Notes: generated by a model from the letters alone, not told the origin. A stretch of DNA of 21,050 nt from Methanobacteriota archaeon (GCA_023409695.1 JAEYQZ010000219.1:1-21050); one strand, 5' to 3'. Shown: positions 6,383-14,957, numbered from the stretch's first letter. Numbers and translations: made by a program.

Positions 6383-7651
6383 CTATTTAACCCAATCACG
6401 ATAATTCCAAACTAAAAATGGTATTTCCATCTCATCCTCTGATAATCCACCATGATGTCCTGATATATCTACTTCAAAAATCTTCTTTTTATACCACCAT
6501 ACAGTCCAATTTTCCAATGGCAGAATAGCTAAATTACTAAGCCTACTTTGCAGGACCTTAGATACCTTTTTCCTTCCAAAATATCCTTTTTTAATTAAAT
6601 AACTGGTCTTACAAACCACTGCTTTTTCATGCAGCTTATCCTGAAGAAAATCTAAGGCTTCATCAAGCATTTCATCTTTAATATACAGAAACATATCACG
6701 TGGAGAACCTGCAGGTACAAGGAGATTTCCATTCCTAGATTTTTTAATGTATTTCTCTATTTCTCCAAATTCCTGATTTAAGTAGATATTTTTTTCTTTA
6801 TCTAACGCTATCTGTCCATGATCAGAGGTTAAAATAAAAAGAATATTTTCATCAGACTTATTCAAATTTATACGTAATTTTTCAAGAGCTTTAAGTAGTC
6901 CCCTTACTTCTTTATTTGCTTTTTTTGATTCAGGGCCATATTCATGTGAAGATTTATCGATTTGACTATAATAAAATAAATAGTACGCTTTTCTATTTTC
7001 ATTATTTATACATTCAGCTAAAGTTTTAAATCCGTTAGATAAAGTACCGTATCCTTTTACTTCAGCACCTTCTAAAAGAATCTTAGAATAATTTGTATTA
7101 ATAAGTTTCTTTTCTTGAAAAACAAAGCTTTTAACCCCATGTTGATTTAATTTTTGATATACATTTTTTGTAGGGTATATATCATCAGGATTAAACTTAT
7201 TTTGAAGCGTTTCTCTATCATCATCCCCTGCATATGAAAAAAGTACAGGTGCAATTATATCATCAACCAGCGGCTCATAATAAAACCATTCATACATGCC
7301 GTGCTGTGCAACAGGGAGCCCTGTATGAATAGTAGTGACGTTGCTTGCTGTAGTCGAAGGAAACTGACATGTTAAAAAATAGTCTGCCCCAATTTTTTTG
7401 ATTGTCCTTAAAAAATTATTAGATTCATTAAATTTCTGTAAATAGTTTTTACCAAGACCGTCAATTAAAAAAAGAACTACTTTATCATATGAATCATTAA
7501 AATAGCTGTAATCTAATCTATTTTTAGACTTTTCAGGTGTCAAAACAGAAATTATTGAATTGGGTAATTTAGAAAGATTATAGTTCTCCGAGGAGAAAAA
7601 CTTATTTCCAATCGGCTTATTACCCATTTTATCCCAAGACTTAATGATCAT
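6383..7651 (-). CDS. Alkaline phosphatase superfamily (type I phosphodiesterase/nucleotide pyrophosphatase) protein
   Basis: 422 aa, no signal peptide, so probably cytosolic. Metal and catalytic residues of the superfamily are visible in order: Asp64 in LFLIDGLGK, the nucleophile Thr101 in FPSTTASNVTT with IHTGLPVAQHG after it, Asp232 and His236 in DKSSHEYGP, Asp277-His278 in TSDHGQ, and His400 in SGHHGG. This set fits a two-metal phosphodiesterase or phosphatase; the substrate cannot be told from sequence. Its ATG overlaps the stop of the upstream regulator gene (ATGA, 7651-7648), which implies translational coupling, and it is followed by the 27-aa membrane peptide. A second in-frame Met (residue 9) is possible but the coupled start is preferred. 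Confidence 0.87.
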   Translation of the reverse strand: MIIKSWDKMGNKPIGNKFFSSENYNLSKLPNSIISVLTPEKSKNRLDYSYFNDSYDKVVLFLIDGLGKNYLQKFNESNNFLRTIKKIGADYFLTCQFPSTTASNVTTIHTGLPVAQHGMYEWFYYEPLVDDIIAPVLFSYAGDDDRETLQNKFNPDDIYPTKNVYQKLNQHGVKSFVFQEKKLINTNYSKILLEGAEVKGYGTLSNGFKTLAECINNENRKAYYLFYYSQIDKSSHEYGPESKKANKEVRGLLKALEKLRINLNKSDENILFILTSDHGQIALDKEKNIYLNQEFGEIEKYIKKSRNGNLLVPAGSPRDMFLYIKDEMLDEALDFLQDKLHEKAVVCKTSYLIKKGYFGRKKVSKVLQSRLSNLAILPLENWTVWWYKKKIFEVDISGHHGGLSEDEMEIPFLVWNYRDWVK

Positions 7652-8433
7652 TCCTTAAAATCTTCTATACTGTATTGAATACCTTCCTCATCCATTTTTT
7701 TTGTTATACTTTTAGTCATGTTACCAACAGCAAAAACCAGCACGTTTAAACCTCTTTTTGCTGCAGCCACAGTGGCATAAGGAGTTGCAAATTCAAAATC
7801 TGGAGAAATTTTTAACTTATCTGTCACAGCCCTTGAGATCGTTCCCATTATACCCACCCTATCAAATCCTTTTTTATATATTTCCTGTATTTTATGGGTA
7901 TCAACTGCCCTTGATCCTCCATGATTTATAGTAGGAAGTTTTATTATAGTTACATTGCCATTTTTAAGTTCTATTGTGCCATTTAATCTGGTTAAAGCTA
8001 CGTCTTCTCCTGAGACTGCATCATTAAGCACTTCTGCTGATGCGGATGTTTTTTCATTTGTGGCATATAAAATTCCATTTTCCATTTTAAGCCAGACCTT
8101 CTGGCCAGATCTCAATTCTTCATTTGCTATTGCAGGCCATATTGACTTATAAGTGTTCATTGTTTCTACGACTTCATCAGCATACTTTCTAAGGTCAACA
8201 GCTTCCTTCTTTAGTTTTTCGATTCCCCTTTTTGTAATATGATACCTTGCAGTCCCTTCTCTTATTTCCACAAAGCCATCATCAGTTAAGCTTTTAATAT
8301 TTTCAGAGACGGCCTGAATGGTTATTCCAAGTTTCTCAGCTATATCCTTTTGTCTCAGGTGGGGCTGCTGCTTAGCTATCTCTGCAAGGATCTGAAACCT
8401 CGTGAGTTCTCCTTTTTTCTTGAAAACTTTCAT
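7648..8433 (-). CDS. Winged-helix transcriptional regulator of a methanogen-type family
   Basis: 261 aa. Residues 10-75 are a MarR/ArsR-like winged helix: QKDIAEKLGITIQAVSENIKSLTDDGFVEI with recognition helix about 38-49, then the wing REGTARYHITKRG. The remaining 180 residues form a conserved C-terminal domain (VWLKMENGILYAT, TIIKLPTINHGGSRAVD, RVGIMGTISRAV, PYATVAAAKRGLNVLVFAVG) that I recognise from archaeal HTH proteins similar to M. jannaschii MJ0558, without assigned ligand. GGTGA (8442-8438, minus) precedes the ATG. It heads a probable operon with the phosphatase-superfamily gene and the membrane peptide, so it may control them. Whether it represses or activates is unknown. Confidence 0.82.
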   Translation of the reverse strand: MKVFKKKGELTRFQILAEIAKQQPHLRQKDIAEKLGITIQAVSENIKSLTDDGFVEIREGTARYHITKRGIEKLKKEAVDLRKYADEVVETMNTYKSIWPAIANEELRSGQKVWLKMENGILYATNEKTSASAEVLNDAVSGEDVALTRLNGTIELKNGNVTIIKLPTINHGGSRAVDTHKIQEIYKKGFDRVGIMGTISRAVTDKLKISPDFEFATPYATVAAAKRGLNVLVFAVGNMTKSITKKMDEEGIQYSIEDFKE

Positions 8434-8510
8434 TTATTCACCAATATCATTTAAATCTTTAAAATATAATATAACCTATCCAGATCTATCGCACAATATT
8501 TTCAATAGGA

Positions 8511-8525
8511 ATAGTAGGATACTAT
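8511..8525. promoter_or_regulatory. Palindrome upstream of the regulator gene
   Basis: ATAGTA-GGA-TACTAT, a perfect 6+6 inverted repeat, about 80 bases upstream of the regulator ATG and 40 bases beyond a TATA-like TTATATTATA (8465-8474, minus). The position and symmetry would suit an operator for autoregulation; this is inference. Confidence 0.3.
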
Positions 8526-8710
8526 CATATAACTAATTTATTAAAGGGGGCCTTATCTGTAACTAATAGCAAATAACTTAATACTAATTATTGCTTAAAT
8601 TACGAATAAATGGAATTTAAGAAAGAATAAGTCTAATAAGTTATATTATTAACTACAAAGTAGAAATGGCCCACAAATATAATATTTCACCTGTTTTTAA
8701 ATGAATAATT

Positions 8711-9154
8711 TTACCGTACTACCAATACAGGGCATGATGCAGTCCTTAATACTTTTTCTGCAACGCTTCCAAGTAAAAATCTGTCCATACCATGTTTTCC
8801 AGCAGTTCCCATGACAACAAGATCAATTCCTTCCTCCTCAATAGTCTTACGGATTGTACGGGCTGGACGGCCTTCTTTAGTCATGAAAACTAATTTTATT
8901 TCGGCATTAAGTTCTTCCTTGCATTTTAATGACATATCAATGATGGCATCAAAGGATTTCCTTCCCTCATCTTCAAGCATTTCTTTAACTCTTGTTATTG
9001 CTTTTTCTGTTGGTAATCCCATAAATAGAGAATTATCAATTACATATAATGCTAAAAGTTCTGCATTACTCTTACCTGCAATCCATATAGCTTGTTCTGC
9101 AGCTTTAAGAGCCGGCTGTGAACCATCTGTGGGCAATAATATTTTTTTATACAT
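8711..9154 (-). CDS. Universal stress protein (UspA family), ATP-binding type
   Basis: 147 aa, one complete Usp domain. MYKKILLPTDGSQPALKAAE is the N-terminal strand-loop; VVMGTAGKHGMDRFLLGSVA has the nucleotide motif G-2x-G-9x-G-S (Gly116, Gly119, Gly129, Ser130), so it should bind ATP; ASCPVLVVR ends the last strand. Such proteins act as cytosolic dimers in stress adaptation or as nucleotide sensors; the partner is not visible here. AGAGGTGA (9167-9160, minus) precedes the ATG. It is monocistronic by spacing, with 277 bases downstream and over 400 upstream. Confidence 0.93.
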   Translation of the reverse strand: MYKKILLPTDGSQPALKAAEQAIWIAGKSNAELLALYVIDNSLFMGLPTEKAITRVKEMLEDEGRKSFDAIIDMSLKCKEELNAEIKLVFMTKEGRPARTIRKTIEEEGIDLVVMGTAGKHGMDRFLLGSVAEKVLRTASCPVLVVR

Positions 9155-9583
9155 TCAGTTCACCTCTAAATTGCAACATGGTTAATTTTCATAAAAATAC
9201 CGCTTAATCAACGAAAATCGATTTTGACATTTTAGAAGAAACAAATTATGATAAATCCAATTTTCAAGTTTATGCAGTGTTTTATTCATGTTAATAATTA
9301 TAATAAAAAAGGTATTTTAATATTTCTATCAAATCAAAGAAATTTATACTGCATGTGACATGTAAAATAAATAATTCGTTTATTTTCTCTAGAGGTGTAA
9401 TTTATTTCCAAGTTAAACTAAATAAATTAAAACATGCACATATTAAATTTATAAAAAATAGCCCTGTAGAAACCCTGAAAAATTATAAATCATGTAATTT
9501 GAGTAATTAATCTAAAAAAATAGAAACTAAATCCCAAAATTTTGATGATTTATAGAAAGCCAAAAAAAATATTAAATTAAAAC
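9155..9583. other. Intergenic region with palindromes, no gene seen
   Basis: 429 bases between tandem minus-strand genes. Near the universal stress gene there is the perfect 12-base palindrome AAAATCGATTTT (9214-9225) and a possible TATA element (9191-9200, minus). CATGT-G-ACATG (9352-9362) and CTCTAGAG (about 9387-9394) are further symmetric sites. A GAGGTG at about 9392 precedes only a five-codon frame without a standard start. No RNA gene was recognised. Confidence 0.4.
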
Positions 9584-10993
9584 CTAAATTTTGCCAGCTA
9601 AATATTCATCAAATACATTAAGGAATCTGTCCATATTTTCTTCAGGAATGTATGCTCCACATGCAACAGAGTGGCCACCACCATTTCCTCCAACTTTAGC
9701 TGCCACTTTCCTTATTATGTTTCCAAAATGTATCCCATCATAAGCTAAAAGACGTGAACAACGCAGCGATACTTTTATTCCATCAGAATCTTCCCCAACA
9801 GGTGTAAATCCAATTATTGGTTTTCTCCAATCACCGTAGCTTAAAATCATTCCAGCAACAGTTCCAATTACTTCACTTTTTATTTCGCTGCCTTCAAAAT
9901 ACTGCAGGTTATCTAAAGAAATAATCCTGTCTTCTTCTGTTACCCATTCCATTTTTTGAGCAAGATATCTCCTGTGCTCAAGCGCAAGCTGATCCATTTC
10001 GTCTAGCGCAAGGCCTCTATCGCCTTTCAGGACATTGAGTGCAATTTCTGGATGTTTATGGCGGCTGCACGCATTAACTGCAGTTGAAAATTCACTTGCA
10101 TCCCTAAGTGGAGAATACTTTCGTTCCCCTAAAAAGTCATAAGACTCTCCAGCAACAAGTTTTGGAACATGTTTTATGTACCTTTGAGGTACTTCCTTAC
10201 TTAACATCCGGACTAATTCTGAAAATATTTTACCCTTTTCTTCTTGAGTTAAATCACATAAAACTCTCGCTCTTTTACCATTTTTAGTTGGAATATCAAG
10301 CTTATTCAACATATGGATGCATTCAGTCCTACTATTTGTTATAGGGAGTTTAACATCCCCAAAATATGAAAGCGCCACAAATATTGGTCTTGTCTGTCTT
10401 CCATAGATAGAAAGATCATTATTTGTAGCTATAAGTTTGCTTTGAACACTTTTTGCAAGAATTTCCTTGTTTAAGCCCACTAATTTTCCAGACATGCTGT
10501 TTTGCATATCTCCTACTGCACTTAAGACACCTAACCAGCTTAGATCATCAAATCCAAATGTATGTGCAAGTAAATAAGACATTCCTCCACCTGAAACATC
10601 ATGTGATCCGTCTATACCATAATAATGGCAGTTTAATTCCAGGAATTTACCTGACACATGGTTATCATAAACCATTGGCCTTAAAGGCGGGTGATGGTCT
10701 AAAATAAGTACTTCTGATGAACTGTTTCCCAATTTGTCAATATTTTGTCCAGAACCCAGATCTGAAAATATTGTAAGTTCATTTTCAAGTTCAAGGCTGT
10801 CTAATTTATCAAGAGTTACAAATTCCACTTCATGGTCTTTTTCCAGATTATCAAGCATGGAAGATAATATTGCACCAGCAGTTATCCCATCACAGTCAAT
10901 GTGGCTGTATATCTTAATATCTTCAGCATTCTGAACCATTTCATGAGCCTTTGAAAACGCAAGGTTCATTTGATCTTGTTTATTGGTTTCCAT
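9584..10993 (-). CDS. DHH-family phosphoesterase, RecJ-like
   Basis: 469 aa, the length of archaeal RecJ-like (GAN-type) proteins. The DHH domain has SHIDCDG (residues 30-36), FSDLG (Asp78), LDHHPP (99-103) and HYYGIDGSHDVSGGGMS; the C-terminal DHHA1 domain has GGNGGGHSVACGAYI (435-449). These are the Mn-binding catalytic residues and the substrate loop. Archaeal members are single-strand exonucleases, some bound to GINS in the replisome; others act on RNA or small nucleotides. Which of the two archaeal RecJ paralogue types this is cannot be decided here. GGAG (11008-11005, minus) precedes the ATG, and a good TATA box lies at 11041-11050, so it has its own promoter. Confidence 0.88.
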   Translation of the reverse strand: METNKQDQMNLAFSKAHEMVQNAEDIKIYSHIDCDGITAGAILSSMLDNLEKDHEVEFVTLDKLDSLELENELTIFSDLGSGQNIDKLGNSSSEVLILDHHPPLRPMVYDNHVSGKFLELNCHYYGIDGSHDVSGGGMSYLLAHTFGFDDLSWLGVLSAVGDMQNSMSGKLVGLNKEILAKSVQSKLIATNNDLSIYGRQTRPIFVALSYFGDVKLPITNSRTECIHMLNKLDIPTKNGKRARVLCDLTQEEKGKIFSELVRMLSKEVPQRYIKHVPKLVAGESYDFLGERKYSPLRDASEFSTAVNACSRHKHPEIALNVLKGDRGLALDEMDQLALEHRRYLAQKMEWVTEEDRIISLDNLQYFEGSEIKSEVIGTVAGMILSYGDWRKPIIGFTPVGEDSDGIKVSLRCSRLLAYDGIHFGNIIRKVAAKVGGNGGGHSVACGAYIPEENMDRFLNVFDEYLAGKI

Positions 10994-11040
10994 TTCGTTT
11001 TTAGCTCCGGTGAAAATTTAATTTATTAGATTTAAATGAT

Positions 11041-11058
11041 TTTATTTATAGTGAATGA
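11041..11058 (-). promoter_or_regulatory. Promoter of the DHH gene, part of a distant inverted repeat
   Basis: The minus strand reads TCATTCACTATAAATAAA, with TATAAATA as TATA box; a start about 25 bases downstream would leave a leader of about 20 bases with GGAG. A near-identical copy (17 of 18 bases) lies on the plus strand at 11164-11181. Confidence 0.5.
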
Positions 11059-11163
11059 CCAATGTTTTTTGATGCTATTCAATCAGATAATTTGTTTATG
11101 TGTTTTACATTTTCTTTAACTACAATTTTTGATATCTAAAATTTATAAGTTTAAAAAGTCACA

Positions 11164-11181
11164 TCATTCACTAAAAATAAA
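11164..11181 (+). repeat. Second copy of the promoter-like sequence, opposite strand
   Basis: TCATTCACTAAAAATAAA differs at one base from the DHH promoter element on the other strand (11058-11041). The changed base (T to A) weakens the TATA box. It points toward the 3' end of srp19. Confidence 0.4.
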
Positions 11182-11260
11182 TGAATTATAAATGAAATTA
11201 AAAATTATCAACTAAATTTAAATTATAAAATTATATGTCTTAACTTCCTTAAAATATTAA

Positions 11261-11533
11261 TTAAGACCTCATTCCCTTTATCATGTTACTTATTTTAATC
11301 AATGTTTCTTTTTTAGTGTTGCTCTTATCTACAATCACTCTACCCGATGATTCCCACCATGATCTAGAATAAGATTTGTATTTTTCAACTTCAGGGTTAA
11401 GATGGAGCTTTTGAGCAGCTTTGTTGATTTCTCTTATTTTTGGAGCAGATACTGCATCTTCTTTAGAAATACGTCTTCCATCTTTTTTTGTCCTTTCAGA
11501 ATCAATATAAGCCGGCCATATTATTGTTCTCAT
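11261..11533 (-). CDS. srp19: Signal recognition particle subunit SRP19
   Basis: 90 aa, normal for archaeal SRP19. The N-terminal IIWPAYIDSERTKKDGRRIS and the following KEDAVSAPKIREINKAAQKLHLNPEVE are the family signature; the Trp-Pro-x-Tyr-Ile-Asp strand and the basic GRR loop contact helices 6 and 8 of 7S SRP RNA. A basic region follows (KYKSYSRSWWESSGRVIVD). It helps assemble the particle by opening the site for SRP54. It starts 20 bases after hemD and is the last gene of the purS-purQ-cobA-hemD-srp19 run. AGGG at about 11543-11540 (minus) is the ribosome site. Confidence 0.93.
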   Translation of the reverse strand: MRTIIWPAYIDSERTKKDGRRISKEDAVSAPKIREINKAAQKLHLNPEVEKYKSYSRSWWESSGRVIVDKSNTKKETLIKISNMIKGMRS

Positions 11534-11553
11534 CAGTTTCCCTCACTTGGATT

Positions 11554-12330
11554 TTAATCATTCATCACATCTACCAGTTTATCCAGCATATTTTTAAATG
11601 TGTACACTTCAGGCATTACAGGATTAATTTTATATGCATCCAGCACCTTTTTGGTTATAGGGCCAATTGCTGCAACTAAAACTTCATTATTCCGGAATAT
11701 ATCTAAAATTTCTGCTTTATTCTCTTCTTTAGCAACTTTAATAAGATTTTTAACCGTTAAAGGGCTTGTAAACATTACAACATCTATATCTTTATTCAAT
11801 ATATCGTCTATAAGCTCATAAATCTTTGATTTATCATCGGGCATCTCTGACTTATATGCATCTGCAAGGAAAACCTGTGCACCTCTATCCTCAAGTCCAT
11901 GTGGAAGCGTATATCTTGCAACCATGGTTCTTGGAAGCCCCATTTTCATGCCATTAATATCAAATTTTTCGAATGCTTCCAGAAGTCCTTCTGCAGTGTA
12001 ATTATCAGGGATAAGATCAGCTTTTACATTGTACTGGTTTAAAACCTCTTCAGTTTTTGGGCCTATAGTTGCGATCTTTAAATTTTCAGCACCTTCAAGA
12101 CTGCAATGTTTAAAAAATGATTTTATAGCTCGTGGAGATGTAAATATAAGCCAATCCAGCTCATTTATCATCTTACATAATTTTATCACTTCTTCTGGCT
12201 TGGAATCTTTAAGTTCAATTGTAGGAGTAACAATTGGAACTGCCCCATAAGATTTTACCATTTCAACTGAGTCTTTAGCCCTTTCAGCAGGTCTTGTTAT
12301 AACAATTCTTTTGCCTTCTAATCCCTTCAT
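11554..12330 (-). CDS. hemD: Uroporphyrinogen-III synthase
   Basis: 258 aa, usual length. The two-lobed fold is seen in its repeated motifs: KRIVITRPAERA (7-18), DWLIFTSPRAIKSFF (59-73), ATIGPKTEEVL (87-97) and PDNYTAEGLLEAF (108-120) in one lobe, then VVMFTSPLTVKNLI, VAAIGPITKKVLDAY and MPEVYTFKNML. It cyclises hydroxymethylbilane with inversion of ring D to uroporphyrinogen III, the precursor of sirohaem, cobamides and coenzyme F430. The next enzyme, the C-methyltransferase, is encoded 20 bases upstream in the same direction, so the two steps are coexpressed. AAGG (about 12340-12337, minus) precedes the ATG. Confidence 0.92.
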   Translation of the reverse strand: MKGLEGKRIVITRPAERAKDSVEMVKSYGAVPIVTPTIELKDSKPEEVIKLCKMINELDWLIFTSPRAIKSFFKHCSLEGAENLKIATIGPKTEEVLNQYNVKADLIPDNYTAEGLLEAFEKFDINGMKMGLPRTMVARYTLPHGLEDRGAQVFLADAYKSEMPDDKSKIYELIDDILNKDIDVVMFTSPLTVKNLIKVAKEENKAEILDIFRNNEVLVAAIGPITKKVLDAYKINPVMPEVYTFKNMLDKLVDVMND

Positions 12331-12350
12331 AATATTGCCTTCTTAATAGA

Positions 12351-13064
12351 TCACTCATTGATTTGATTCATTTCTTTAAAAACATTGACAACATTTCCAA
12401 TAACCACTAAAGCAGGAGGTTTAATATCCTTTTCAGCTATGTTTTCCAGTGTACCGGTTATTATCCTCTGACCTTCCATTGTGCCGTTTTCAATTACACA
12501 AACTGGAGTTTCAGGATCTTTGTGCTTCATTATTTCAGCTGTATTTTCAGCTAAATTTCCAATACCCATAAGTATTACGATAGTATCTGCTTTAAAGTCC
12601 CATCCTACCTGTTTCTTGCTTTTTGTTGGGTCTTCATGACCTGTAACAACTGTAAACGATGTTGCAACACCTCTGTGAGTAACTGGAAGTCCTATTGTAG
12701 TAGGAACTCCAATAGCAGAAGTTACCCCTGGAACTAATTCAAAATCAATTCCTTCTCCTACAAGGGCCAGAATTTCTTCGCCTCCTCTTCCAAATACAAA
12801 GGGGTCTCCACCTTTAAGACGTACTACTACATCATTTTCTTTTGCTTCTTTCACAAGGAGCTCATTAATTTCGTCTTGAGATTTATAGTGATGCCCGGCT
12901 TGCTTTCCTACGTATATGAGTTTTGCGCCTTCGGCATATTTTAATATTTCATCATTTGCAAGTTTGTCGTACAGTACAACATCCGCTTTTTTTAACACGT
13001 TTACAGCTTTGAGAGTGATCAGTTCGGGATCTCCTGGACCCGCCCCTACTAAATAAACTACCAT
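12351..13064 (-). CDS. cobA: Uroporphyrinogen-III C-methyltransferase (SUMT)
   Basis: 237 aa, a stand-alone SUMT without the CysG oxidase/chelatase part. VYLVGAGPGDPELITLKA (3-20) is the SAM-binding N-terminal loop; VVRLKGGDPFVFGRGGEE (80-97) is the second signature; FELVPGVTSAIGVPTTIGLP and THRGVATSFTVVTGHED complete the pattern. It methylates C-2 and C-7 of uroporphyrinogen III to precorrin-2, the branch point to sirohaem, cobamides and F430, all needed by methanogens. GGTGAATAC immediately before the ATG is a clear ribosome site. It lies between purQ (55 bases) and hemD (20 bases) in the same direction. The chelatase/dehydrogenase genes are not in the window. Confidence 0.94.
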   Translation of the reverse strand: MVVYLVGAGPGDPELITLKAVNVLKKADVVLYDKLANDEILKYAEGAKLIYVGKQAGHHYKSQDEINELLVKEAKENDVVVRLKGGDPFVFGRGGEEILALVGEGIDFELVPGVTSAIGVPTTIGLPVTHRGVATSFTVVTGHEDPTKSKKQVGWDFKADTIVILMGIGNLAENTAEIMKHKDPETPVCVIENGTMEGQRIITGTLENIAEKDIKPPALVVIGNVVNVFKEMNQINE

Positions 13065-13119
13065 GTATTCACCGTTTAAATTATAAAAGAATTAATAATG
13101 GATAATTATATTGATTATC

Positions 13120-13776
13120 CTATGATTTAAAATTAACTATTCCCTTAAAGAATTTAAGACCATCTGAAGAACCTAAAACCGTTTCTGATGCTCTTTCTGG
13201 ATGAGGCATTACAGCACATATAAGTCCTGTTTCATCACAAACTCCAGTTATGGCTTCCATAGATCCGTTTGGGTTTTCTCCTTCAAATTTCAGCACAACT
13301 TGATCCTGATCATGAAGTTTTTCAATTTCTTCATTGTAATATCTGCCTTCAGCGTGTGCCATTGGCATGTTGATGATTTCATTCTTTTTATACATGCTTG
13401 TAAAAGGAGTTCGGGTCGATGCAACTTTTAATTCCACCTGCTTGCAAATGAATTTAGCATTTTCATTATTTGTGAATACTCCAGGTACTAAACCTACTTC
13501 TGCAAGTATTTGAGCACCATTACAAATTCCAAGGACGGGTTTTTCTTCTTTAACTATTTCTTTAATACCATCAATAACTGGAGTTATTGAAGCTATTGCT
13601 CCAGCTCTCAGGTAATCTCCATAAGAAAAGCCGCCAGGAATTACAATTGCATCAAAATTAGATAAATCTTTTTGATTCCACCAGACGTAATCTGGTTCAC
13701 CGCCTGCAATTTTTAGAGCATGGAATACATCCCTATCACAGTTTGAACCTGGAAAACGTATAATTCCTACTTTCAT
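13120..13776 (-). CDS. purQ: Phosphoribosylformylglycinamidine synthase, glutaminase subunit PurQ
   Basis: 218 aa, standard for the separate PurQ subunit. The class I glutaminase triad is visible: Cys85 in LGICNGAQIL, and His192 and Glu194 in MPHPERAS. MKVGIIRFPGSNCDRD and VIPGGFSYGDYLRAGA are family hallmarks. It supplies ammonia from glutamine for the FGAM synthase step of purine synthesis, in a complex with PurL and PurS. purS lies 42 bases upstream; purL is not in the window. AGAGGAAG before the ATG is the ribosome site. Confidence 0.96.
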   Translation of the reverse strand: MKVGIIRFPGSNCDRDVFHALKIAGGEPDYVWWNQKDLSNFDAIVIPGGFSYGDYLRAGAIASITPVIDGIKEIVKEEKPVLGICNGAQILAEVGLVPGVFTNNENAKFICKQVELKVASTRTPFTSMYKKNEIINMPMAHAEGRYYNEEIEKLHDQDQVVLKFEGENPNGSMEAITGVCDETGLICAVMPHPERASETVLGSSDGLKFFKGIVNFKS

Positions 13777-13818
13777 TGTCTTCCTCTTTATATTATTAAT
13801 TATACTGTCTATTTGACA

Positions 13819-14073
13819 TTATACATTACTTGGAGTTATATTGATTTCGTAATCATGGATTACAGGATTGCAGAGAAGTCTCTGGCACATATCATCCACT
13901 TCTTCCCTTGCAAGTTTTTCATCTTCTTCTTCAAGTGTAAATTTAATTATCTTAATAGTAGCAGTTCCTTCAACTTCATATCCTAAAAGAGCAAGTGCTC
14001 TTTGTGTTGTTGAAGCTTCTGGATTTAACATACCTTTTTTAAGGCTTATTCTAACTTCAGCATCGTATTTCAT
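13819..14073 (-). CDS. purS: Phosphoribosylformylglycinamidine synthase subunit PurS
   Basis: 84 aa, typical. MKYDAEVRISLKKGMLNPEA followed by RALALLGYEVEGTATIKII matches PurS, and CQRLLCNPVIHDYEI is the C-terminal motif. PurS dimers bridge PurQ and small PurL in the FGAM synthase complex. GGTGATAAT precedes the ATG directly. It is the first gene of the run toward srp19; a TATA-like CTTTTTAAAATC lies at about 14096-14108 (minus), so it may have its own promoter 137 bases after purC. Confidence 0.95.
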   Translation of the reverse strand: MKYDAEVRISLKKGMLNPEASTTQRALALLGYEVEGTATIKIIKFTLEEEDEKLAREEVDDMCQRLLCNPVIHDYEINITPSNV

Positions 14074-14210
14074 ATTATCACCAAAAATAAAATGATTTTA
14101 AAAAGATAAAAATTAAGTTTGCTCATTCATAGATTACATTCTGTACTTATTAACTTTGTTATGAAAATTTACTAAATATCCAATATTCAGCTTAAATTCA
14201 TGGTCTAATT

Positions 14211-14957
14211 CTATAATTCAATATTCCATCTTTTTTTATCTTCATCATCAAGTATCATAGATGCAACTTTTTTATAAGCGTCGATAACACCAGACTCTCC
14301 TTGTCTAAATAAATCTTTATCAAGAGTATCACATGTTTCCATATCCCAGAATCTGCATGTGTCTGGACTTATTTCATCACCTAAAACTATATTTCCGTCT
14401 GCATCATAGCCAAACTCAATTTTAAAATCAGGGAATAGAATTCCTTTGGACTCTAAGAAATCTTTTAACACTTTATTTATTCTTAATGTAGTTTCTTTGA
14501 TAATTTTAAGTCTATATTCATCTATAAGACCAAGTGCAATTGCAATATCGTCATTTAACATTGGGTCTCCGTATTCATCGCTTTTGTAGTCTATCTGTAT
14601 TATCGGAGGCTCAAATGTTTGTTTTGGTTCAAATGGATATCTTCTAAGGAGACTTCCAGCAGCTATGTTTCTTGTGATCACTTCAAGCGGAATCATTTCA
14701 AGTTTTTTTGACAGCATAAGTCCTGGTTTTATAAGTTCTATATATTGAGTTCGGATTCCAGCTTCTTCAAGCAGCTCAAAAAATTTGGCAGAAATTATTG
14801 AATTCCAAAATCCTTTTTCACTTAAATTGTCTTTTTTAGCCCCATCTCCTGCTGTTATATCATCTCTAAATTCTACAACAACTTTCTGAGGGTCATCAGT
14901 TTCATATACGCCTTTGGCTTTACCTTGATATATTAGGGTTCCAATTTCGATAGTCAT
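14211..14957 (-). CDS. purC: Phosphoribosylaminoimidazole-succinocarboxamide (SAICAR) synthase
   Basis: 248 aa from the chosen start, full length. Features: IYQGKAKGVYETDD (ATP grip of the N-lobe), FRDDITAGDGAKKD, MIPLEVITRNIAAGSLLRRY and LGDEISPDTCRFWD, all PurC signatures. It joins aspartate to CAIR in purine synthesis. The longest ORF begins at an ATG at 14969, but that ATG overlaps the ribosome site (ATGGAG; GGAG at 14967-14964), so the ATG at 14957, six bases after GGAG, is the likely start. It is divergent from glmS and upstream of purS in the same direction. Confidence 0.95.
   Translation of the reverse strand: MTIEIGTLIYQGKAKGVYETDDPQKVVVEFRDDITAGDGAKKDNLSEKGFWNSIISAKFFELLEEAGIRTQYIELIKPGLMLSKKLEMIPLEVITRNIAAGSLLRRYPFEPKQTFEPPIIQIDYKSDEYGDPMLNDDIAIALGLIDEYRLKIIKETTLRINKVLKDFLESKGILFPDFKIEFGYDADGNIVLGDEISPDTCRFWDMETCDTLDKDLFRQGESGVIDAYKKVASMILDDEDKKRWNIEL

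Noticed and set aside
8676..8720. GGTGAAAT after the universal stress gene as start of a further small gene
   Set aside because: The frames after it give only 13-15 codons with no standard start at proper spacing.
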